From NCBI GenBank assembly GCA_948482865.1, contig CAOMHR010000075.1, forward strand, positions 1 to 7,737: a stretch of DNA of 7,737 nucleotides. The letters run 5' to 3'. Under the pieces are notes generated by a model that was not told the DNA's origin, ran no database searches, and saw only the letters and a list, made by a program, of their open reading frames with translations. A program made the position numbers and the translations under genes. This DNA is from Christensenellaceae bacterium (lineage in GTDB: Bacteria > Bacillota > Clostridia > Christensenellales > Borkfalkiaceae). How positions within the stretch are numbered: position 1 is the first letter of the stretch; each line of letters starts with the position of its first letter. Of the stretch, positions 4,335-7,737 are shown piece after piece.

Positions 4335-4358
4335 GCCCCGCGCCGACAGGCGCGGGGC
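4335..4358. terminator. GC-rich hairpin downstream of prfA
   Basis: A 10-bp perfect stem (GCCCCGCGCC, 4335-4344, with GGCGCGGGGC, 4349-4358) has a GACA loop. It lies 58 nt beyond the prfA stop (minus strand). The minus-strand trailer CTTAATTATCTT is only partly U-rich. The core GCCCCGCGC is the same as in the hairpin at 3168-3195. Confidence 0.6.
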
Positions 4359-4416
4359 AAAATTTATTTTTGTTACTTCGGCAACGCAATTAAGATACGC
4401 CGCAAAGCCTAAGGCA

Positions 4417-5493
4417 TTATTCGCCTGCTAAAAGGCTTTCGCGCTCGGCAACGGCAAGCGCTTCTACCATACTTTCTATATCGCCCATAATAAACGTGTC
4501 CAACGAATACAGCGACAGCCCTATGCGGTGGTCTGTGACCCTGCCCTGCGGGAAGTTGTAAGTGCGGATACGCTCGCTTCTGTCGCCCCTGCCCACAAGC
4601 GATTTTCTGTGTTCGTCGTATGCGGAGCGGTTTTGCGACTGGTAATAATCGTACAGCCGCGAACGCAGAACTTTGAACGCCTTGTCCTTGTTTTTAAGCT
4701 GGCTTCTTTCGTCCTGACAGGTCACCACTATGCCCGTGGGGAAGTGGGTTATCCTTATCGCCGTTTCGGTCTTGTTGACTTTCTGACCGCCCGCTCCCGA
4801 CGAGCGGTATACGTCAAGGCGGATATCTTCGTCCCTGATTTCAACTTCCACGTCTTCGGCTTCGGGCAATACTGCGACCGTAGCGGTTGACGTGTGAACC
4901 CTGCCCTGCGACTCGGTTTCGGGTACGCGCTGCACGCGGTGTACGCCGCTTTCGAATTTAAGCTGTTTGTACGCGTCTTTGCCGGAAACGTTAAAAACAA
5001 CTTCTTTAATGCCGCCCAGCTCGGTTTCGCTTATATCCACAAGCTCGGCTTTAAGGCGGTGGTGTTCGCAGTAGTTCAGGTACATACGGTACAGCTCGTA
5101 GGCGAACAGCGCGGCTTCTTCACCGCCCGCGCCGCCGCGTATTTCCACAATGCAGTTTCTGTCGTCGTTTTTGTCTTTGGGCAACAGCAAAATTTTCAGC
5201 TCGCCCAAAATCTCTTCCCTGCGTTTTGCGCACTCTTCCGTTTCTTCCTGCAAAAGCGCCTTCATTTCGCCGTCCGTTTCGGTTTTCAACGCTTCGCGCG
5301 CGTCGTCAAGCTGCTTTACGGTTTTTACGTACTCTTCATACTTTTGCGCCGTCTCCGAAAGTTCCGCCGCGTCCTTTGCGGTCTTGGTCCATTCCGCCGT
5401 ATCGGAAATTACCGCGGGGTCGCTCAGCTTTTCCGACAACCCGCAGTAACGTTTGTAAATATCTTCAAGTTTTTCAATCATCTTGTCCTGCAT
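4417..5493 (-). CDS. prfA: Peptide chain release factor 1 (RF1)
   Basis: RF1 recognises UAA and UAG stop codons in the ribosomal A site and triggers peptide release. The 358-residue length is standard. The anticodon-like PxT tripeptide is PET (191-193, in VPETESQGRVHTSTATV), which marks RF1 rather than RF2 (SPF). The catalytic GGQ lies at 235-237 in SSGAGGQKVNKTETAIR. The N-terminal coiled-coil region (1-100) and the GGAGGEEAALFA segment (120-131) are intact. The start is ambiguous: ATG 5491-5493 lies 16 nt after the prmC stop but has a weak ribosome-binding site, while ATG 5479-5481 (MIEKLEDIYKRY) has AGGA 4 nt upstream and aligns better with usual RF1 N-termini. It is probably co-transcribed with the DUF1385-prmC gene, whose product methylates the GGQ glutamine, so enzyme and substrate are encoded together. 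Confidence 0.97.
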   Translation of the reverse strand: MQDKMIEKLEDIYKRYCGLSEKLSDPAVISDTAEWTKTAKDAAELSETAQKYEEYVKTVKQLDDAREALKTETDGEMKALLQEETEECAKRREEILGELKILLLPKDKNDDRNCIVEIRGGAGGEEAALFAYELYRMYLNYCEHHRLKAELVDISETELGGIKEVVFNVSGKDAYKQLKFESGVHRVQRVPETESQGRVHTSTATVAVLPEAEDVEVEIRDEDIRLDVYRSSGAGGQKVNKTETAIRITHFPTGIVVTCQDERSQLKNKDKAFKVLRSRLYDYYQSQNRSAYDEHRKSLVGRGDRSERIRTYNFPQGRVTDHRIGLSLYSLDTFIMGDIESMVEALAVAERESLLAGE

Positions 5494-5509
5494 ACTTCAA
5501 ACCCGAAAC

Positions 5510-7366
5510 TCAAAATGCAATTTTAAGAAAACGGTCCACGCCGCTTAAATCTTTCATAACCATTGCGTAGTCGCGCTTGCCGAAAATTTTAAGAATTTCT
5601 TCGGTCTGACCTTCGCCGCATTCGAGAATAAGCATACCGTCCTTTGCAAGATAGCTGCGCACTACGCGCGCAAGCCGCCTGTAAAAGTCCAGCCCGTCAG
5701 AGCCGCCGTCAAGGGCTATGCGCGGTTCGTACTCGCGCACTTCTTTCTGTATAAAGGGAATATCGCCGCTCTTTATATAGGGAGGATTGCAGACAATCAC
5801 GTTGAACCTGCCGCGCACCGAAGCAAAAAGGTCGCTTTGTATAAAGTTCACGTCAACGCCGTTGGCGCGGGCGTTCTCTTTGGCGAGCATAATAGCCGCG
5901 TCCGAAAGGTCCGCCGCCGTAACGCTTACCCCCCTGTTCGCACAGTGCTTTGCAACCGCAACCGCAATACAGCCCGACCCCGTACACATATCGAGTACTT
6001 TGTCGCCGTCTTCCACCGTTTTAACAACCGCTTCCGCCAGAAGCTCGGTTTCCGGTCTGGGAATGAGAGCGCGTTCGTCCACCTTTATTCTGCAACCGTA
6101 AAATTCGGTATCGCCTATAATATACCACAGCGGTCTGCCCGCAAGACGTTTTTGCGCAATCTCGTTTATCTCTTTGCTTTCCGCCGAAGTCACAACCCGC
6201 TCTCCCGAAAGTTCGCTGCGCTTTACTTCAAGTACCAGAGAATAAATCCATTCCGCGTCGCTTTCGTCGATGTTATTTTCTGCAAATTTCTTTTTGGTGT
6301 CCGCAAGCATCTGCGAAAGCAATCCGCCCGTTACAAATTCGGTTTCGGGTACGTCAGGGTCTGCGTCCATTTCAAGCACCTTTTTAAACGCGGCAATAGC
6401 CACTTCAAGCATTTCGCCGTCGGGTTCGCGCGTGGTCAGTGTTTTCTGTATAAGTTTTCCGGGGGCTTTGAAAATTTCAACAAACTTGTTGTCGAACTTA
6501 GCCAAAAACTTCAAAATCTCGTAGGATACTCCCGCAATTAATGGAAGTAAAACAAGCTCTATGCCAAGGTTGATGAAAAACCGCGCAACTTTGTCGCCAG
6601 TCTGTTTGCTGAAATAAATGTCGGGACAAACGTATTTGCCGAAAGCCCAGCTTACAAGCGCAATCACCACTATATTTATAAACAGCACTATAAACAGGAA
6701 CGAAGTTCCGCACCTGTCGTGTATGCGCGAGCATTTCTGCACGTTTTCGGGCGTGAGTTCAACGCCGTGTTCGTATGCGTTAATGGTCTTGTGTTCCGCG
6801 CCGTGGTACCGGTAAAGCCTGCGTATATCCTTCAACAAGAGTATGAGCGCAAGATACGCAATAAAAATCACCAGTTTGAACACGCCGAGAAGGACGTACT
6901 CCCACGCAGTCCCCACAACCCCGGGAATCAACGGCACAAGCACGCGCGGAAGCACGATAAAAATGCCCACCGCAAGAATGACGCCCAGTATCGCCGAAAT
7001 GAATGAAATCACGTCCATAAGGTTCATTTTCAGCTTTTCCGCCATCCATTTTTGCAGCCTGCCCGCTTCTTCTTCGTCTTCGCCGTAAACTTTGGCTGAA
7101 CGCATCAAAGTCTTCATACCGCGCACAAGCGACAGCACAAGGTTGACCACGCCGCGCACAAAGGGTATTTTGCTTGCCCGTCTTACGTGCTTGCCGCGTG
7201 AAATGCGTTTGGCTTCAACCTGTATTTCGCCGTCGGGGTCGCGCACCGCGGTTGCCATACAGGTTTTGCCCATCATCATAACGCCTTCCAGAACGGCTTG
7301 CCCGCCGATGTAAGTACACGTCTTTTTATTTTTTGTTTTGTTTTCTTTATCTTTCAATTTTGCCAT
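5510..7366 (-). CDS. prmC: DUF1385 membrane protein fused to PrmC (release factor glutamine methyltransferase)
   Basis: One continuous 618-residue frame. Residues 1-335 are a DUF1385 (YqhQ-type) protein: GGQAVLEGVMMMG (21-33), YHGAEHKTINAYE (187-199), HDRCGTSF (216-223), transmembrane segments near 117-140, 150-178, 222-240 and 262-282, and the usual end LTTREPDGEMLEVAIAAFK. Residues about 345-618 are a complete PrmC: helical N-domain, RPLWYIIGDTEFYG (411-424), IPRPETE (435-441), SAM-binding DMCTGSGCIAVA (459-470) and catalytic NPPYI (527-531). PrmC N5-methylates the GGQ glutamine of RF1/RF2 using SAM; the DUF1385 function is unknown. In many Clostridia these are two adjacent genes, so the fusion looks like loss of a stop codon. 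An internal ATG (6368-6370) with AAGGTG upstream could still give free PrmC. The ATG at 7364-7366 has only a weak GAG upstream. Confidence 0.93.
   Translation of the reverse strand: MAKLKDKENKTKNKKTCTYIGGQAVLEGVMMMGKTCMATAVRDPDGEIQVEAKRISRGKHVRRASKIPFVRGVVNLVLSLVRGMKTLMRSAKVYGEDEEEAGRLQKWMAEKLKMNLMDVISFISAILGVILAVGIFIVLPRVLVPLIPGVVGTAWEYVLLGVFKLVIFIAYLALILLLKDIRRLYRYHGAEHKTINAYEHGVELTPENVQKCSRIHDRCGTSFLFIVLFINIVVIALVSWAFGKYVCPDIYFSKQTGDKVARFFINLGIELVLLPLIAGVSYEILKFLAKFDNKFVEIFKAPGKLIQKTLTTREPDGEMLEVAIAAFKKVLEMDADPDVPETEFVTGGLLSQMLADTKKKFAENNIDESDAEWIYSLVLEVKRSELSGERVVTSAESKEINEIAQKRLAGRPLWYIIGDTEFYGCRIKVDERALIPRPETELLAEAVVKTVEDGDKVLDMCTGSGCIAVAVAKHCANRGVSVTAADLSDAAIMLAKENARANGVDVNFIQSDLFASVRGRFNVIVCNPPYIKSGDIPFIQKEVREYEPRIALDGGSDGLDFYRRLARVVRSYLAKDGMLILECGEGQTEEILKIFGKRDYAMVMKDLSGVDRFLKIAF
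6368..6382 (-). promoter_or_regulatory. Possible internal translation start for free PrmC
   Basis: Met333 of the fusion (6368-6370) is preceded on the minus strand by AAGGTG (6377-6382), 6 nt upstream. Initiation here would give a 286-residue protein, close to a normal PrmC length. The same bases encode Lys-Val of the DUF1385 end, so the match could be chance. Confidence 0.3.
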
Positions 7367-7388
7367 AATTACTCAGTCAAACGAAATA

Positions 7389-7411
7389 TGGCTCCAACTG
7401 TTTTGGAGCCA
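7389..7411 (-). terminator. Intrinsic terminator of rpmE
   Basis: A perfect 9-bp stem (TGGCTCCAA, 7389-7397, with TTGGAGCCA, 7403-7411) has a CTGTT loop, 5 nt beyond the rpmE stop. The minus-strand trailer TATTTCGTTTG is moderately U-rich. It lies in the 50-nt gap before the DUF1385-prmC gene, so that gene depends on read-through or on a promoter not recognised here. Confidence 0.75.
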
Positions 7412-7416
7412 CATTT

Positions 7417-7620
7417 TCAGATATTGTATCTTTTCTTAAACTTGTCTACACGGCCGCCTGTATCAACAAGCTTCTGCTTACCGGTAAAGAAAGGGTGGCA
7501 CTTATCGCAGATGTCCACCTTCAACGTTTCAACGTTTTTAGTAGTACCGGTCTTGAACGTCGCTCCGCAAGCGCATACAACCGTCACTTCGTGATAGTCG
7601 GGATGTATTTCGGGCTTCAT
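7417..7620 (-). CDS. rpmE: 50S ribosomal protein L31, zinc-binding (C+) form
   Basis: This 67-residue L31 starts MKPEIHPDYHEVTVVCACG and ends FFTGKQKLVDTGGRVDKFKKRYNI, matching the family over its whole length. Cys16, Cys18, Cys38 and Cys41 (CAC...CDKC) make it the zinc-ribbon form rather than the cysteine-free paralogue used under zinc limitation. L31 sits at the bridge between the large and small subunits. The ATG at 7618-7620 is chosen because GAGGTG lies 6 nt upstream; the frame is open for sixteen further codons, but that extension includes the Shine-Dalgarno site and is not part of L31. It has its own consensus promoter and a terminator. It leads the cluster rpmE, DUF1385-prmC, prfA, a translation-related order typical of Clostridia. 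Confidence 0.97.
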   Translation of the reverse strand: MKPEIHPDYHEVTVVCACGATFKTGTTKNVETLKVDICDKCHPFFTGKQKLVDTGGRVDKFKKRYNI

Positions 7621-7656
7621 ACTTTTCACCTCGCTAAATTTCTCTGATACCCGTCT

Positions 7657-7685
7657 ATTATATACCAAACAAAAAGGTTAGTCAA
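7657..7685 (-). promoter_or_regulatory. Promoter of rpmE
   Basis: On the minus strand TTGACT (7680-7685) and TATAAT (7657-7662) have a 17-bp spacer. The predicted +1 is near 7650, giving a leader of about 30 nt that contains the GAGGTG ribosome-binding site. Confidence 0.87.
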
Positions 7686-7700
7686 TTGATTTTATTGACT
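7680..7700. promoter_or_regulatory. Inverted repeat over the rpmE -35
   Basis: AGTCAAT-N7-ATTGACT is a perfect 7-bp inverted repeat whose left arm is the -35 element of rpmE. It could be an operator or a by-product of the -35 sequence. It does not match the Zur box of Bacillus that I recall. Confidence 0.4.
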
Positions 7701-7737
7701 GTAACTTAAAAATATTCGTCCGCCGCGAAATTTACGC

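Larger units (their letters stand above)
4021..4416. other. Gene-free intergenic region with dispersed repeats
   Basis: No convincing gene is present in these 396 bases between the convergent cysteine-rich gene and prfA. The first 88 bases contain only a weak TACGC/GCGTA inverted repeat (4021-4037), possibly a poor terminator for the gene ending at 4020. Palindromic dispersed repeats occupy 4109-4290, a GC-rich hairpin lies at 4335-4358, and the rest is unstructured AT-rich sequence. Confidence 0.7.

Noticed and set aside
4894..5526. Long + strand open frame (210 codons)
   Set aside because: It is a shadow of prfA on the opposite strand, with Phe/Val/Arg-rich composition and no recognisable domain.
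5837..6541. Long + strand open frame (234 codons)
   Set aside because: It is antisense to the well-supported PrmC part of the fusion gene; composition is that of a shadow frame.
7695..7737. Divergent + strand promoter from TTGACT at 7695-7700
   Set aside because: No -10 element occurs at 16-18 bp (the sequence there is GTCCGC-like).

Overview
The window looks like two unrelated bacterial genomes joined at about position 1187/1188. Positions 1 to about 1187 look like an actinobacterium, most likely Corynebacterium. They hold the C-terminal end of a secreted protein resembling the CAP/SCP family on the + strand, a long perfect-stem terminator, and two minus-strand genes for exported, membrane-anchored proteins; the second of these loses its 5' end at the join. 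From about 1188 to the end the sequence looks like a Bacillota (Clostridia-type, probably gut-associated) chromosome, with TTGACA-17-TATAAT promoters, strong Shine-Dalgarno sites and the arrangement rpmE, DUF1385, prmC, prfA known from that group. The join cuts feoB in the middle of a conserved membrane motif and also cuts the corynebacterial gene. An assembly or binning chimera is therefore the simplest reading, and nothing should be inferred about linkage across it.

Clostridial part, from the join rightwards: a minus-strand ferrous iron uptake operon, transcribed as feoA-like (2756-2968), feoA (2444-2674), feoB (2447 down to the break). It has a consensus promoter at 3012-3040 with an inverted repeat inside the spacer and related TTAACC-type boxes on both sides. 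Upstream, also on the minus strand, is a short DtxR/MntR-family metal-dependent repressor (3230-3595), the obvious candidate to control the feo operon. Its own consensus promoter places +1 at the A of its ATG, so its mRNA is predicted to be leaderless. Divergent to it, a small cysteine-rich protein (3748-4020, + strand) has an extended -10 at the same distance from its ATG and a cluster of TTAGTT/AACTAA palindromes upstream. A gene-free stretch (4021-4416) carries dispersed TGTCATTC...GAATGACA-type palindromic repeats and a GC-rich hairpin.

The right half is a minus-strand translation cluster: rpmE (zinc-binding L31, with its own promoter and terminator), a 618-residue DUF1385-PrmC fusion, and prfA (RF1). 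PrmC methylates the GGQ glutamine of RF1, so enzyme and substrate are adjacent. Here the enzyme is fused to a multi-pass membrane domain, which would place it at the membrane unless an internal start is used.

The most interesting items are the DUF1385-PrmC fusion, the putative DtxR/feo regulon with its boxes, the pair of predicted leaderless divergent genes, and the chimeric join itself.
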